Counted from the first letter of the stretch, positions 44,165-54,321 are shown. The stretch is DNA of 64,000 nt from UBA6522 sp965237785 (GCA_965237785.1 OZ250159.1:2356001-2420000), one strand, 5' to 3'. Notes: a model not told the origin generated them from the letters alone. Program-made: numbers and translations.

Positions 44165-45400
44165 TCAGTACAACTCCACGGCGGCCGTCTTCAGCCGCTG
44201 GACTTCACCAAAGTCTGTCCACGCAAAGGTCAGTTGTCGGCCATCGAATAACATCTGCGGAAAATCAAGGGGTCGGGCGGCGTCAATTAACGCAACCGCG
44301 ATCGGATCCCCCGGTTCGCCCGAACGCGAGATCAGCCGGAGCGTCAGCGCAAGGCCGTCCTGTTCAGTTCGCAGCCAACTCACGGCGGTTTCGCCGTTGG
44401 CCAGCGCCGCCACGTCGACGTGCCCGAAACTGCCGGCGGAATCCACGTCGATGGCGTCGTCGAACGTGCGCCCGCCGTCGTTGGAGCGCACGACATGCAC
44501 GAGTGGCCGATCGTCCGCCGCGCTGAACCAGGCCACCGCAACCCGATCGCCGCGAGCGTCGATGGCGGGCCCGTTGATGGGGCACGCCTCGATCGCCCAA
44601 TTGTCCGGGGCCAGCGTAACTGCCGGCTGCCATCCCTCGGCCGTTAGCCGGCGCAGCACGATATCGCGGACCTCCTCCGTTGTTCGGTCCCGATAGGCCA
44701 CCAACGCATCGCCGCCCGTGAGTGCAACGTCGGTCTGACAACAATCGCAGGCAAGGGCATCGACCTCCGCCGCCGCCAGGCGTTCACCCTGGGCGCCGAA
44801 GCGCGCATAGCGCAGGCTCATGCCCAGCGGTTCGCCCGCCGGGTTCTCGAACGCGAACTCGCCGTCCTGAATCATGTTGCGCCCATCGAGCCAAACCGCG
44901 CCGAACCCGTCCTGCCAGGGGAAAAGGGTGACGAACCCATGCTCGGTGGGCGTTCCGTCGACATGCAGCGGGAAGGGTTCGCTCCAATCCACGCCGCCGT
45001 CGGTCGACCTCGACAGCATGACGTCGTAGCCAAAGCCCTGCCGTTGGTAGACCAGCCAGTGGGCTGCAAGCATATCCCCGCCGATGGGCGTGACGGAGGG
45101 AAAGTCGGCCCAGTTGACGAACCAGTCCGCGCCGCTGGCCACCGTGCCCGGGAGCGACCATGACTCGCCGCTTCGGGTCGAAAGTCGAAGCGCGTACCCG
45201 TCTTCCCCGGGTTCAAGCCAGCTCAACGCCACGGAACCATTCCCGGCCACGGCGAGGTGAGGCTGCGCGCTCCCCTCCGCCGCGACAATGGCCATCTCCC
45301 GGGGTGGCTGCGGGTCCGCGGCGGGGTTGGCACAGCCAGCGAGAAACAGGCTGGCGGAGCTCGCCAAAGCAGGCAGCACGACAGCGGTCGCAGTCTTCAT
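44165..45400 (-). CDS. BNR-repeat (sialidase-fold) lipoprotein
   Basis: 411 residues with a lipoprotein signal ending in LAGC. The body is a beta-propeller pattern with Asp-box repeats: SRSTDGGVDWSEP and VRSNDGGRTFDD, and related SRSGESWS and SRSGEPGD. A Cys pair in ALACDCCQTD is conspicuous. The sialidase catalytic Arg/Tyr residues are not evident, so a binding or structural role is as likely as hydrolysis. The ATG at 45400 gives the signal peptide; the frame is open 20 codons further. It ends 11 bases from the RND gene stop, convergent. Confidence 0.78.
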   Translation of the reverse strand: MKTATAVVLPALASSASLFLAGCANPAADPQPPREMAIVAAEGSAQPHLAVAGNGSVALSWLEPGEDGYALRLSTRSGESWSLPGTVASGADWFVNWADFPSVTPIGGDMLAAHWLVYQRQGFGYDVMLSRSTDGGVDWSEPFPLHVDGTPTEHGFVTLFPWQDGFGAVWLDGRNMIQDGEFAFENPAGEPLGMSLRYARFGAQGERLAAAEVDALACDCCQTDVALTGGDALVAYRDRTTEEVRDIVLRRLTAEGWQPAVTLAPDNWAIEACPINGPAIDARGDRVAVAWFSAADDRPLVHVVRSNDGGRTFDDAIDVDSAGSFGHVDVAALANGETAVSWLRTEQDGLALTLRLISRSGEPGDPIAVALIDAARPLDFPQMLFDGRQLTFAWTDFGEVQRLKTAAVELY

Positions 45401-45456
45401 CCTCTGAGTCCCTGTTGATGTCCAACGGATCGGGACAGTATAGGGAAACCGCTTCC

Positions 45457-46869
45457 TCACTGCCCGAGGAGGCTCGTCGGCGGATGCCGTTCATGCCAGG
45501 GCGTGGCCTGCTCGAAGGCGTGGGCGAAGCGCAGCACCTTGGCGTCCTGCCCCGTGCCGCCGCAGATCATCAATCCGACCGGCAGGCCCTGTCGGGTAAA
45601 ACCGCAGGGGACGGAGATGGACGGCTGACCCGTGAAATCGAAGATGCAGGCGTTCTTGCGGCGTTCCTTGTCGTGTTCCGGTGGCTGCGCAACGATGGGC
45701 GCCGCCGGAACCGTGGATGTCGGCATCGCCAGCACGTCGGCGCGCTTCAATACGCCTTCCATCCCCACCTTGAACTGGGCCCGATGCGCCTGGGCCGACT
45801 CGTATGCCGCCCGATCGTATCTGGCCATGGACGCAAAGCGGGTGCGGAACGGCTCGCTGAACGACTCGGGGTCGTCGTTCAGCGCCTTCCGGTGAATGTC
45901 GATGATTTCGGAGAACGTCGCGTTTGCGGAGGCGTAGGCCTTGTGGCAATCGGGCAGTCGGACCGGCTCGATCCGCGCCCCGAGTTGCCGAAAAACCTCA
46001 AGTGCCTGCTCCACGACGGCAATGACTTCCGCGTCGCCGCCCGCAAAAAAATAGTCCCGCGGCACACCGACGATCCGCCCGGCGACCGGCGCGTCGATCC
46101 CGGCGACAAAGTCGTCAACCGGATGAACCGGTTGAGAAACACGTGTTGGGTTACCTTCGCCGGCTCCGGCAATGGCTTGAAGTACCAGGCCCGCATCGCG
46201 GACGGAGCGAGTCATGGGACCCACATGATCCATGGAGGGCACCAGGCGCATGACGCCGGCGGTGCTGACAAGGCCGTATGTCGGCTTGTGACCCACGATG
46301 CCGCAGCACTGCGCGGGTTGGCGGATGGAACAACCGGTATCCGTTCCCAGCGCCGCGTACGCCATTCCCGCGGCGACGGCCACCGCCGAGCCGCCGCTGG
46401 ACCCGCCGGGATGGAAGTCGGGACGCCAGGGGTTGGCGATCGCCCCGAAAAACGGGTTCACCGAAGTCGTACCGAAGGCCAACTCGTGCAGTCCGGTCTT
46501 GCCGAGGCATACGGCGCCAGCCTCCCTCAGATGGGTGACGGCGGCCGCGTCGGCGTCGGGTATGTGTTCGGCGTAGTACCTGGAACCGTAGGTGGTCCGC
46601 ACGCCCGCGGTGTCGATGAGGTCCTTGATCGCCACGGGAATACCGTGCAGTGGACCGCGGTCGGTTCCATCGGCCAACTCCCGGTCCGCACGTTCGGCGT
46701 GTGCCAGGGCAAGATCCGCGGTTACGGTGATGAAGGCGTTGAGGCGGTCGTCCAGATCCTCGATGCGAGACAATGACAGTTCCGTCAGTTTCACGGCCGA
46801 GACCCGCCCGGAACGGATCGCTGCGGCAGCCTGCGACAGTGTCGCGAATTCCATACCTTGATTGAGCAC
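45457..46869 (-). CDS. Amidase signature enzyme
   Basis: 470-residue hydrolase of the amidase signature family, which cleaves amides through a Ser-cisSer-Lys triad. The Lys is in IPVAIKDLIDTAG, and the glycine-serine loop is HPGGSSGGSAVAVA with the nucleophile in GTDTGCSIRQPAQCCG. The presence of GatA-like features without gatB or gatC nearby argues for a metabolic amidase. The start is GTG at 46869 (GGGAGG 5 bases upstream) or ATG at 46854, which has poor spacing. Substrate unknown. Confidence 0.9.
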   Translation of the reverse strand: MLNQGMEFATLSQAAAAIRSGRVSAVKLTELSLSRIEDLDDRLNAFITVTADLALAHAERADRELADGTDRGPLHGIPVAIKDLIDTAGVRTTYGSRYYAEHIPDADAAAVTHLREAGAVCLGKTGLHELAFGTTSVNPFFGAIANPWRPDFHPGGSSGGSAVAVAAGMAYAALGTDTGCSIRQPAQCCGIVGHKPTYGLVSTAGVMRLVPSMDHVGPMTRSVRDAGLVLQAIAGAGEGNPTRVSQPVHPVDDFVAGIDAPVAGRIVGVPRDYFFAGGDAEVIAVVEQALEVFRQLGARIEPVRLPDCHKAYASANATFSEIIDIHRKALNDDPESFSEPFRTRFASMARYDRAAYESAQAHRAQFKVGMEGVLKRADVLAMPTSTVPAAPIVAQPPEHDKERRKNACIFDFTGQPSISVPCGFTRQGLPVGLMICGGTGQDAKVLRFAHAFEQATPWHERHPPTSLLGQ

Positions 46870-47147
46870 CCTACCCTCCCGTCGGAATTTCACTGATCGC
46901 CCGGTCACGCCCCACCGCGGTAACACCTCCCGCCAGCGCCCGATGCAGCTCCGGCCGTCGGCGGATATCTTAATCGTTCAACCCCGGCTGACCCGCGTCG
47001 GTCCCGGATTTTCGTATCGAGGGCGTGGCAACTCCGGTGTTGCGCCGCGTTCCGCATCCGGCCGCCGAGAAGGTGGTACGATCCAATTGGCGGGAACCTT
47101 AGTGAATTTGCGCGGCCGAAACTGAAAAGCACCCAACTTGGTGAATC

Positions 47148-49970
47148 ATGCGGACCATTCTCAAGGTATTCGGTATCGGGGCAGCGGTCATCGCCGCCAT
47201 TCTCGCCGTGGGAGCGCTGCTCCTGTGGCTGCTCTTCGATCCGAACAACTATCGGGACGAGCTGGCCGAGCTGGTGGAAGCGAGAACCGGTCGTGAATTC
47301 GCCATTGAAGACGACCTGACGCTGACCTTTTTTCCCTGGCTCGGAGTCGAGACGGGAAGCCTTCGGCTCGGTAACGCCGCAGGCTTCGGCGACGACGATT
47401 TTGCAAGCGTTGCCTCGATGGCGGTACGCGTTCGCCTGTTGCCGCTTTTCCGAAGGCGGCTGGAGGTCGGCACGGTGGTGCTGGACGGACTCGAACTCAA
47501 TCTGGCCCGCAACGCCGAGGGACTGGATAACTGGTCGGATCTGCTGGATTCACCCGGGGCAGGCGCTACCGGCGAGGCACAGGCGGCCGGCGAACCCGGG
47601 TTCGGTGAATTCGACATCGCCGGAATCGACATCGGCAACGGGGTCGTCTTCTGGAGAGAGAACAGCACCGAGGTTCGCTATGTCGTTTCGGAACTGTCGT
47701 TGCGGACGGGTCCCATCGCCCCGGGTACGCCGGTGGATGCCCAGTTGAACCTGCAGTTGGTGGGCGTGGACCCGGCCTTCACCGCGCGACTCGATGGCCG
47801 CGCCACGGTCATGAGGGACGCTGCAACGCCGGGATACCGCGCCGAAAGTCTGCAACTCGAGTTTCGCCTCGAAGACGGCCAGCATGACGAACGTGCGACC
47901 GGGCGTTTGGCGGCGGATGTTGAGTACGACAGCGCCACGCGTGCCGTTCGGCTAGGCGAGGTCGACGTCGATTCCGAGCTGATCGACGCCCCCGCCGGGC
48001 CGCAACGCTACGGCGTCGCCTTCGTCTCGCCCGACGTCGTACTGGATGTTGCGGCAGGCACCGCCCGGATTCCGGACGCGGTGGCCACCGTCGACGGTAC
48101 CGAGACACGCTGGGCGATTGCGGCGGACCGGCTGTTCGAGAACCCGCGGATCACGGGGACCGTGAGCGTTGCCGCGGCGCCGGTGGCTCAGGCGCTCGAG
48201 TTTCTGGGAATCGATCCGCCCACGGAGGCGGAATTGGGCGACTTCGAACTGACTTCAAGTCTCGTATTCGAGCCGGCGGCTGGACGCCTCTTGCTGGTGG
48301 ACCTGGAGGGGGCCGTGCTCGACATGGCACTCGCCGGGAACGTTGCGTTCGACGACCTGGAAGTGGCCGGCACGATCGAAGCCCCCACCTTCGATCCCGG
48401 CATGATCCTCAGCGTCCTGCCGCCGGAGTTTACGGCCGGAATCGACGTCACGGCAGTGGATCAACTGGCGCTCAGCGCGGATTTCGCCGTCGACCGGACC
48501 AGCCGCGACTTTTCCCTGCGAGAGTTTACCGCCACGGTTCCGGGGGGCACGGTCATCGGCGCTGTGGATCGCCTGGAAGACGGTGACCGCCTGCGCGGCC
48601 GGATAGCCACGTCCGACCTGGACCCCGCGGTGCTGACCGCCATCGCGCCCGATCTTCTGCCGGATGGGCTCGGCCCGGAACAACTAGGCGCCGTAAACCT
48701 CCAAACCGCGTTCGACTACGAGGTGACGGCATCCGAACTGCGACTTGAAGAGTTCAGCGCGCAAGCGTTCGGCTTGCGACCCTCGGGCGAATTGACGGTA
48801 CGGAATCCGATGGACTCCCCAAACGTCGCCGGAACGCTTCAGTTCGAGTCGTTTTCGCCGCGCGCGCTGCTGGGGCGGTTGGGCCGGGACGTCCCGACCA
48901 CAGCCGATCCCGCGGCGCTGGGAAACGCCAGCCTGAGCGCCGAGGTCGCCTTCAACAGGGATCGGGCCGACTTCGAATCCCTGACGATGCGCCTCGATGA
49001 CACCACCTTGACCGGCCGTATTGCATGGGACCGGCGTGCCGGGGGGCGCTATGAATTCGATCTGATCATGGATCGGATCAACCTGGATCGTTATCTCCCG
49101 CCGACATCCGGGGAAACGCCCGGACCCGCCACCGCAGACCGCGGCTTCAACACCAACGCCGTCGCCACGGTCAGTCTGGAAGGCCGGGTAAGCGCCGCGG
49201 AAATGCAATTCTCGGGCCTGGCGCTCGAAGGGTTTTCCACCGCGATTCTCGTCGGCGATGGCATCGGCCGCGTTGAGCCCATCCAGGCCCGGCTTTACGG
49301 CGGCGAGATTCGCGGCGCCGTGGAACTCGACGCCCGCCCGGGTGGCCCCATCCTGTCGCTGCGGGGTTCCGCCGACTCCATCAACATGGAACCGCTGCTG
49401 ACGGCGCTCTACGGCGACCCTGTCATTTCGGGTTCAGGGTCCTTCGACCTGGAGCTGACAGGGATCGGGACAAGCATGAACGACGTACTCTCCACCGCGA
49501 CGGGGTCCATGGAGTTGGACCTTGGCGACGGCGCGATCCGGGGATTCAATCTCGACCACGCGCTTTGCGACGTCTACAACCGCATACAGGGCTATCCGCG
49601 GCCCGCGTCGACAACCGTTGACGCCACGCCCTACCGCACGCTGAGCGGAACCGCCCAGGTTTTCGACGGCATCGCGCAAACCGGCGATCTGCTCGCCGAT
49701 TCCACGAGCATTACGGTCAGCGGCGCCGGGCGAATGGATCTGGTCACCGGGGGAATCGACTACGACCTCGGCGCGGAGTTGACGGCCGGCATCCCCATTC
49801 CGGGGTGTGAACCGCTCGACGGCGTCGTCGGCGAATCGATTCCGCTGACCGTGAGCGGCACGTTGACGGAACCGCAGATCCTGCCCGACTTCGGGGAATT
49901 GCTGCGCCGGGGCCTGCAAGACGGGATCGAGGGCGCCCTGCTCGACAGGCTGCAAGAGTTGCTGGATTAG
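47148..49970 (+). CDS. AsmA-family protein
   Basis: 940-residue inner-membrane-anchored periplasmic protein. One N-terminal helix (IGAAVIAAILAVGALLLWLLF) is followed by the AsmA motif FDPNNYRDELAELVEARTGREF, EIEDDLTL-like and FPWLGVETG segments, then a long beta-rich repeat region and the conserved C-terminal part with GSGSFDLELTGIGTSMNDVL. AsmA-like proteins are thought to bridge the envelope and transport phospholipids. It stands alone with its own promoter region of nearly 280 bases upstream. Confidence 0.92.
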   Translation: MRTILKVFGIGAAVIAAILAVGALLLWLLFDPNNYRDELAELVEARTGREFAIEDDLTLTFFPWLGVETGSLRLGNAAGFGDDDFASVASMAVRVRLLPLFRRRLEVGTVVLDGLELNLARNAEGLDNWSDLLDSPGAGATGEAQAAGEPGFGEFDIAGIDIGNGVVFWRENSTEVRYVVSELSLRTGPIAPGTPVDAQLNLQLVGVDPAFTARLDGRATVMRDAATPGYRAESLQLEFRLEDGQHDERATGRLAADVEYDSATRAVRLGEVDVDSELIDAPAGPQRYGVAFVSPDVVLDVAAGTARIPDAVATVDGTETRWAIAADRLFENPRITGTVSVAAAPVAQALEFLGIDPPTEAELGDFELTSSLVFEPAAGRLLLVDLEGAVLDMALAGNVAFDDLEVAGTIEAPTFDPGMILSVLPPEFTAGIDVTAVDQLALSADFAVDRTSRDFSLREFTATVPGGTVIGAVDRLEDGDRLRGRIATSDLDPAVLTAIAPDLLPDGLGPEQLGAVNLQTAFDYEVTASELRLEEFSAQAFGLRPSGELTVRNPMDSPNVAGTLQFESFSPRALLGRLGRDVPTTADPAALGNASLSAEVAFNRDRADFESLTMRLDDTTLTGRIAWDRRAGGRYEFDLIMDRINLDRYLPPTSGETPGPATADRGFNTNAVATVSLEGRVSAAEMQFSGLALEGFSTAILVGDGIGRVEPIQARLYGGEIRGAVELDARPGGPILSLRGSADSINMEPLLTALYGDPVISGSGSFDLELTGIGTSMNDVLSTATGSMELDLGDGAIRGFNLDHALCDVYNRIQGYPRPASTTVDATPYRTLSGTAQVFDGIAQTGDLLADSTSITVSGAGRMDLVTGGIDYDLGAELTAGIPIPGCEPLDGVVGESIPLTVSGTLTEPQILPDFGELLRRGLQDGIEGALLDRLQELLD

Positions 49971-50013
49971 CCTCAATATTGGGGCTGCCAGCCGGTCGGA
50001 CTAATATAGGAAT

Positions 50014-50790
50014 ATGCGGATCCCGATTTATCTCGCCACGGCGGCGCTGATTCTTGCCGCCAGCCTGACCGCCGCGGCACCTGCCCATGGCCAGGGCTGG
50101 AACCTCGAATATCCCGAGGCCGAATTCCACATCGCCCGGCTGATGCCCAGCGGATCGCAGGCCTATCGAGGCGGCTACCGGCAGTGGTATGCCATCGATT
50201 GGCCGGAAGCCGAGGATCACCTGTCCCAGGGTTTGCGGCGGCTGACCCGGCTTGAAGTCGCCGGCGACAGCGTACATGTGCAAACCCTGGACGATCGCAT
50301 CTTCAATCACCCGTGGCTGTTCGCGCAGCAGGTCGGCCGCTGGACGCTGTCCGATGAGGAAACCGACCGGTTGAGGGAATACCTGATGCGGGGCGGATTT
50401 CTCGTGGTGGACGACTTCCATGGCGAATACGAATGGTCGATCTTCAATTCGACGATCCAGCGGGTGCTGCCCGGCTATCCGATCGTCGAGATTCCCGACG
50501 AAGACCCGCTGTTGCACGTGCTGTACGACCTCGACCGCAACACCCAGATCCCCGGGGCCAGACACCTGTATCGCGGCCCTGGCGGACAAATCATGGCCCA
50601 GCTTCCCGGCGGGCCGCCTCACTGGCGCGGCATCTACGACGATCGGGGACGGCTGCTGGTTGCGATCAACTACAACATGGACATGGGCGACGCCTGGGAG
50701 CATGCCGACGACCCCTGGTATCCGAATCCCATGACCGCATTGGCGTATCGGTTCGCCATCAACTACATCATTTATGCAATGACCCACTGA
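50014..50790 (+). CDS. Exported DUF4159 protein
   Basis: 258 residues with a signal peptide (cleavage after AHG). The body matches the DUF4159 pattern: EFHIARLMPSGSQAYRGGYRQWYAIDWPEAEDHL in part, then LDDRIFNHPWLFAQQ, LREYLMRGGFLVVDDFHG and RVLPGYPIVEIPDEDPLLHVLYD. Its fold is glutamine-amidotransferase-like in related proteins, but no function is known. It is followed by a small membrane protein on the same strand. Confidence 0.85.
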   Translation: MRIPIYLATAALILAASLTAAAPAHGQGWNLEYPEAEFHIARLMPSGSQAYRGGYRQWYAIDWPEAEDHLSQGLRRLTRLEVAGDSVHVQTLDDRIFNHPWLFAQQVGRWTLSDEETDRLREYLMRGGFLVVDDFHGEYEWSIFNSTIQRVLPGYPIVEIPDEDPLLHVLYDLDRNTQIPGARHLYRGPGGQIMAQLPGGPPHWRGIYDDRGRLLVAINYNMDMGDAWEHADDPWYPNPMTALAYRFAINYIIYAMTH

Positions 50791-50814
50791 TCGACCGATC
50801 AGGCGCATGACTCG

Positions 50815-51078
50815 ATGAGCGATATTTCAACTCTTCTCGTCGCCATCGTCGTGGTCGCGGCGATACTCCTGGCACCGCGGCTGCGACGCGGATTCGGCGC
50901 CGGGCGGAAGGGCCGACGCCGCGGGATTGACGTCGAAGCCGACCTGCGGCGCGCCTGCGGCGGGGACAAGGCGATGATGGAACGGCTGATTCAGTACGAG
51001 ACCAATCGCAAACCGGACCTGTCCCGCGGGGGAGCCGCGCTCATGGCGCTATCGAGGCTGCGGTCGGATCGGCGCTGA
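50815..51078 (+). CDS. Small membrane protein of unknown function
   Basis: 87 residues: one N-terminal membrane helix (LLVAIVVVAAILLAPRL), a strongly basic stretch (RRGFGAGRKGRRRG), then a short helical cytoplasmic part. It lies 24 bases after the DUF4159 gene and is likely co-transcribed. It ends 5 bases from the stop of the convergent M23 peptidase. I do not recognise a family. Confidence 0.6.
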   Translation: MSDISTLLVAIVVVAAILLAPRLRRGFGAGRKGRRRGIDVEADLRRACGGDKAMMERLIQYETNRKPDLSRGGAALMALSRLRSDRR

Positions 51079-51083
51079 CTGAC

Positions 51084-51899
51084 TCAGTCGCCAACCGCAC
51101 TGGGAAGCGGCAAGAGTGTGAACGGATCTACCCGGGCGTCGAGTATCCTCGCGCCCCAATGCAGATGCGGCCCGGTGACCCGGCCGGTGTCTCCCGCCAA
51201 GCCCACCGCCTGGCCTCGCTCGACGACATCTCCCACCTCCACGAGAAACTCCGAAAGGTGCAGGTACATCGTATAGACGCCGAGGCCGTGATCGATAAAG
51301 ACCGCGTTGCCGTTGAAGAAAAAATCCTTCGCCAGCACGACCCGGCCGGCATTCGAAGCACGGATCTCGGTACCGGTGGCCGCGGTTAGATCGGCGCCGG
51401 AATGGGGGGCTCTCGGTTCGCCGTTGAACACTCGCCGGTGCCCGAAATTGCGGCCTCCCGTCGCGCCGGGGATGGGTACGGCGAAGGGTTCGGCCCACAG
51501 CGCCATCGGCGTCAACGTCGCATAGACGGCGCCGATCTCCCGGGATTCTCTCGCCGCGCGCTCCTGGTTCTCCGGACTGAGCTGGACGAATCCCGGTGCG
51601 ACGGTGAGTTCGGTCGTCGGAAAGCTCTTGCCCTGCACTTCCAGGGTCTCGGTCCGCACGTCGGTCCGCCCATCGGCATAGGCGAAGGTGACCTGCGCCG
51701 GGTAGCTCCCCGAACCGGTGTCCAGGTCGATGCCGATGACCGTGAACCATCCGCTCTCGCCGCGTACGAACGGAACGCTTCGCTCCGACCACTCGACCTC
51801 GATGGACTCAAGGCCCGTTTCATGAGGATATTCGAGTTGCAGCGCCTGACCCTGTACCGCGGTCAGCGTTGCCAGAAACAGCGAAACCGTCGCTCCCAT
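51084..51899 (-). CDS. M23 family peptidoglycan endopeptidase
   Basis: 271-residue exported LytM-like metallopeptidase. A short signal segment is followed by a beta-rich N-terminal domain and the M23 domain: the zinc ligands are in PHSGADLTA (HxxxD) and GPHLHWGARI (HxH), with YTMYLHLSEF between. It cuts peptide cross-links in the cell wall or activates amidases. It is divergent from nothing close; 83 bases separate it from the ADH gene stop upstream. Confidence 0.92.
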   Translation of the reverse strand: MGATVSLFLATLTAVQGQALQLEYPHETGLESIEVEWSERSVPFVRGESGWFTVIGIDLDTGSGSYPAQVTFAYADGRTDVRTETLEVQGKSFPTTELTVAPGFVQLSPENQERAARESREIGAVYATLTPMALWAEPFAVPIPGATGGRNFGHRRVFNGEPRAPHSGADLTAATGTEIRASNAGRVVLAKDFFFNGNAVFIDHGLGVYTMYLHLSEFLVEVGDVVERGQAVGLAGDTGRVTGPHLHWGARILDARVDPFTLLPLPSAVGD

Positions 51900-51982
51900 T
51901 GAATTTTCCTCTCACGCCTCCCGTCACGACTACGCTTCGTCCCGAGGATACCGCATTGTAGCCTCACCAGGTTTTGGCACAT

Positions 51983-53011
51983 TTATATAATTAATGCCGC
52001 GCGGCCCGTTACCTCGCCTTTTTCAACTAATTCATGAACGATTTCGGCTTCTTCGAGAGGTCTGATCTCAGAAACAATCGGCCAAACTTCCTTGCGCACC
52101 ATAAGCTCATAGGTTTCAATGATTTCCAGACGGGTGACATAACGGCTGCCAAGGACGTCTATTTCGTTGTTGAGGAGATGCTGTGCATCAACTTCAAATG
52201 TTTTGCCCACGCCCCCCAAAGTAACCATGCGGCCTTGCTTGCCCAGGGACTGCACCGCTTGTTCCAGTGTTTCCCTGGCAGAGACATAATCGATAGCGAC
52301 ATCAACACCGCTGCCGTTCGTCAAGTCCATCAAGGCATCAACAACATTTTCCTGAGATGCGTCGATTACTTCATTCGCGCCGGCCTGTCGGCAAGCATCG
52401 AATTTATTAGCTTTGGTATCGATTGCAATCACACGAGCATTTGCCCATTTCGCCATCATGAGTTGATGAATACCGAGCCCTCCGCCGGCGCCAAAAACAG
52501 CCACAGTTTCACCCGATCGAATGCGGGCGCGCCGTAACACTTTATAAGGTGTGGCCAGCGCATCCATGGCGACGCCAATATGAGCGGGCCGATTCCGCCA
52601 ATCGAGGCCATCCGGCAATTTAATGAACCAACGCTCGGGCAGTTTCATATATTCAGCATAACCACCATCAATTTCCCGGCCAACATAACCACCAAGATTT
52701 TCACACATTGGCTCCAATTTTGAGAGGCACCACTTGCAGTGACCGCAATTCATATAAAAGTACGATGTCACAATATCGCCGATCGACAGACTGTGAACAC
52801 CGGCGCCAATTTCAACAATCTCAGCACAAACTTCATGACCGATGATTCGCGGAAACACCATGGGCGATCTGCCCGCTTTAAAATGCTGAATCGTTAATCC
52901 TGAACCACAGGCATAAATCCTGGCTACGGCTTCACCCGGTTTGGCGACAGGATCCGGAACGTCTTTTAAGATAAATGGCGTATTCGGAGCCTCCAGTACC
53001 ATTGCTCTCAT
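51983..53011 (-). CDS. Zinc-dependent alcohol dehydrogenase family protein
   Basis: 342-residue medium-chain dehydrogenase. It has GHEVCAEIVEIGAGV with the catalytic-zinc Glu region, a structural-zinc cysteine cluster (CGHCKWCLSKLEPMC), and the NAD-binding motif VFGAGGGLGIHQL. The equivalent of the first catalytic zinc ligand is Cys in YACGSGLTI. The gene is visibly poorer in GC than the M23 gene and the sulfatase. It follows an acyl-CoA dehydrogenase by 6 bases, so the two form an operon, probably for degradation of a carboxylic or aromatic acid. Confidence 0.9.
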   Translation of the reverse strand: MRAMVLEAPNTPFILKDVPDPVAKPGEAVARIYACGSGLTIQHFKAGRSPMVFPRIIGHEVCAEIVEIGAGVHSLSIGDIVTSYFYMNCGHCKWCLSKLEPMCENLGGYVGREIDGGYAEYMKLPERWFIKLPDGLDWRNRPAHIGVAMDALATPYKVLRRARIRSGETVAVFGAGGGLGIHQLMMAKWANARVIAIDTKANKFDACRQAGANEVIDASQENVVDALMDLTNGSGVDVAIDYVSARETLEQAVQSLGKQGRMVTLGGVGKTFEVDAQHLLNNEIDVLGSRYVTRLEIIETYELMVRKEVWPIVSEIRPLEEAEIVHELVEKGEVTGRAALII

Positions 53012-53017
53012 GAGTAA

Positions 53018-54202
53018 TCAGTCCGTATACATGAAGTTTGCGGCCTTCAGGAACAGAGTACGATTTACCCCATCTGAATGAAGGAAAGCAGCGGCATCCC
53101 GAACCAACTTTTCGACACCATATTCTTTCATATATCCATACCCGCCATGGATTTCGAGGCACCACGTCGCAATTTTCCACCCGGCTTGCGAGGCATAGAC
53201 TTTAGGGTAAACACCTAGTGTCTTGTTCCAGCCCTTGTCCTGGTTGTCGGCAAGATAACAAGCCTTATGAATATAGGTTCGTGCCACGTCCAGGAGCATT
53301 TGCATTTCCGATAATTGCGCTCGAATTCCGTCATGCTCAATCAGGGGCTTCCCTCCCTGGACGCGAATTTTTGCCCAATCGAGCGCTTTCTCATAAAGGG
53401 CACCGGCACAACCCAGGATACTCGCACCCGCATAGGCATTCGATTGAGGAAAAAACTCGGACAAGACGCTAAAACCATTGCCGGCATCACCGATAACGTT
53501 CTCATCGGGAATGAAGCAATCTTGAAAAATCAGCTCAGCATTATTGGCGAGGCGCTCTCCCATCTTGTCGTGGACCCGTCCGATCGTGAAGCCGGGCCAC
53601 TCTCGTTCAACCAGGAAACATGTACTGCCCGTCGAGAGCGTTTTTTCCTTCTCTGTCTGCACAAATAGAAGATAGAATTTCGATCGATTTCCGTTGGAAA
53701 TAAAATGCTTCATACCGTTGACGACCCACCCGCCTTCGGTTCGCTCCGCCGCCGTTCGAAAGGGCGTTGGATGCGGTATCAAATAATTTGAAGCATTGTC
53801 AGGTTCAGTAATTCCTATGGCCAGCATTGCCGCGGGATCATCTACGAAGGCTGGTAAAACCCGCAATTTTTGCTCCTCTGTGAGGGCTTTCTCCATAATT
53901 TGAGCAATTTTTAAAGTCTGAGCAAAGGCCACCGATACGCCAATGTCTCCCCGACCAAGCTCTTCGACCACCATTGCAGTTGTCAGAGAGTCGACACCCA
54001 ATCCTCCCCATTCTTCGCTCAAGGTCATTGTTCGAAGACCCAGCTCATTTGCTTTGGCAACAATCTCAAGAGAATAACCATCTTCAGGATTTTTCCGGGC
54101 ATCCAATTCGGATGAACGCGGAAGCACTTCTTCTTCGACAAACTTCCTGACTGAATTCAATATGGATTGTTGATCTTCCGTACACTCAATAGCGTCCCAC
54201 AT
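53018..54202 (-). CDS. Acyl-CoA dehydrogenase family protein
   Basis: 394-residue FAD flavoprotein. Landmarks are LSEEWGGLGVDSLTTAMVVEELGRGD, the LAIGITEPDNAS flavin-binding segment, GWVVNGMKHFISNG and the C-terminal CLEIHGGYGYMKEYGVEKLVRDA. Lower GC than its surroundings. The ATG at 54202 lies inside the last codons of a truncated upstream frame (GTTTATGTGGG), implying past translational coupling. Substrate unknown. Confidence 0.92.
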   Translation of the reverse strand: MWDAIECTEDQQSILNSVRKFVEEEVLPRSSELDARKNPEDGYSLEIVAKANELGLRTMTLSEEWGGLGVDSLTTAMVVEELGRGDIGVSVAFAQTLKIAQIMEKALTEEQKLRVLPAFVDDPAAMLAIGITEPDNASNYLIPHPTPFRTAAERTEGGWVVNGMKHFISNGNRSKFYLLFVQTEKEKTLSTGSTCFLVEREWPGFTIGRVHDKMGERLANNAELIFQDCFIPDENVIGDAGNGFSVLSEFFPQSNAYAGASILGCAGALYEKALDWAKIRVQGGKPLIEHDGIRAQLSEMQMLLDVARTYIHKACYLADNQDKGWNKTLGVYPKVYASQAGWKIATWCLEIHGGYGYMKEYGVEKLVRDAAAFLHSDGVNRTLFLKAANFMYTD

Positions 54203-54320
54203 AAACACTCTCTTCGATCCACTCCCGGATGCGTTGAAGTTTACCCCGCCGGGCTTCGTCTTCGAAACCGATGGGTACCCCGCCGAGGACTGCGTCGCGT
54301 TTTCCACGGCCTGTCCACGG
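54186..54320 (-). pseudogene. 3' remnant of a gene formerly upstream of the acyl-CoA dehydrogenase
   Basis: On the minus strand a frame reads GKRDAVLGGVPIGFEDEAR, then RGKLQRIREWIEESVYVGRY and a stop at 54186, overlapping the acyl-CoA dehydrogenase start by 17 bases. It looks like a natural, basic-helical protein C-terminus. Upstream of about 54321 the sequence switches abruptly to a tctC copy on the other strand, so only the last 40 or so codons survive. I cannot name the family. Confidence 0.5.
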
Positions 54321-54321
54321 G

